Under the pieces are notes generated by a model, which was not told where the DNA came from, made no database searches, and was given only the letters and a program-made list of their open reading frames with translations. Source: Rhodospirillales bacterium (GTDB lineage Bacteria > Pseudomonadota > Alphaproteobacteria > Micavibrionales > UBA2020). Taken from it: a stretch of DNA of 5,618 nucleotides. The position numbers were made by a program, and so were the translations under genes. The stretch lies in NCBI GenBank assembly GCA_023266795.1, contig JAHFPI010000127.1, forward strand, positions 1 to 5,618. Direction: 5' to 3'. This document shows positions 5,578 to 5,618 of this stretch, piece by piece (position 1 is the stretch's first letter; every line of letters begins with the position of its first letter).

Positions 5578-5618
5578 ATGTCCGTACCCACTCCAGCCAC
5601 CGCCGCCATCATGATCGT
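5578..5618 (+). CDS. N-terminal fragment of an unidentified protein
   Basis: An open frame starts at ATG 5578, 3 bases after the methyltransferase stop codon and 7 bases after AAAGGAGG. Only 13 complete codons are present before the window ends: MSVPTPATAAIMI. A short Pro/Ala/Thr-rich lead runs into a hydrophobic stretch that could be the first beta strand of a cytoplasmic Rossmann-like enzyme. This is too little to name a family. The gene is cut by the window edge, not truncated in nature as far as can be seen. Confidence 0.7.
   Translation, partial: MSVPTPATAAIMI

Overview
The window is a compact stretch of bacterial chromosome with one tRNA gene and five complete protein genes, all on the + strand, plus the first codons of a sixth. 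Gene spacing is tight (35 bases or less between genes, with one 4-base overlap). The moderately high GC content, GC-rich third positions, Shine-Dalgarno sites and gene types suggest a Gram-negative proteobacterium, possibly an alphaproteobacterium. That placement is an impression, because no phylogenetic marker was compared. No transposase, integrase, phage gene or CRISPR array was seen.

Layout. Positions 1-80 hold a good sigma70-type promoter (TTGAAC, 17 bases, TATAAA). It drives tRNA-Arg(CCT) at 81-157, which has an encoded CCA end. No terminator follows the tRNA. At 201-884 comes an exported copper protein that joins a plastocyanin-like type 1 copper domain to a CusF-like Cu(I)/Ag(I) domain through a His/Met/Asp-rich linker. 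At 919-1656 is an eight-helix ZIP-family divalent metal transporter. These two genes form a small metal-handling pair.

From 1692 onward, four genes are packed as one probable operon. They are a two-helix membrane protein with a bacterial PH (bPH2/DUF304-like) domain, aminopeptidase N (pepN) overlapping it by 4 bases, a zinc-ribbon class I methyltransferase 2 bases after pepN, and the start of another gene whose strong Shine-Dalgarno lies in the last codons of the methyltransferase. The functional link among these four is not evident from sequence; pepN looks like ordinary peptide-turnover housekeeping.

Nothing here amounts to a clearly undescribed system. The points most worth a second look are the cupredoxin-CusF fusion with every ligand intact, the degenerate SAM-binding loop of the methyltransferase, and a substitution next to the GAMEN motif of PepN.
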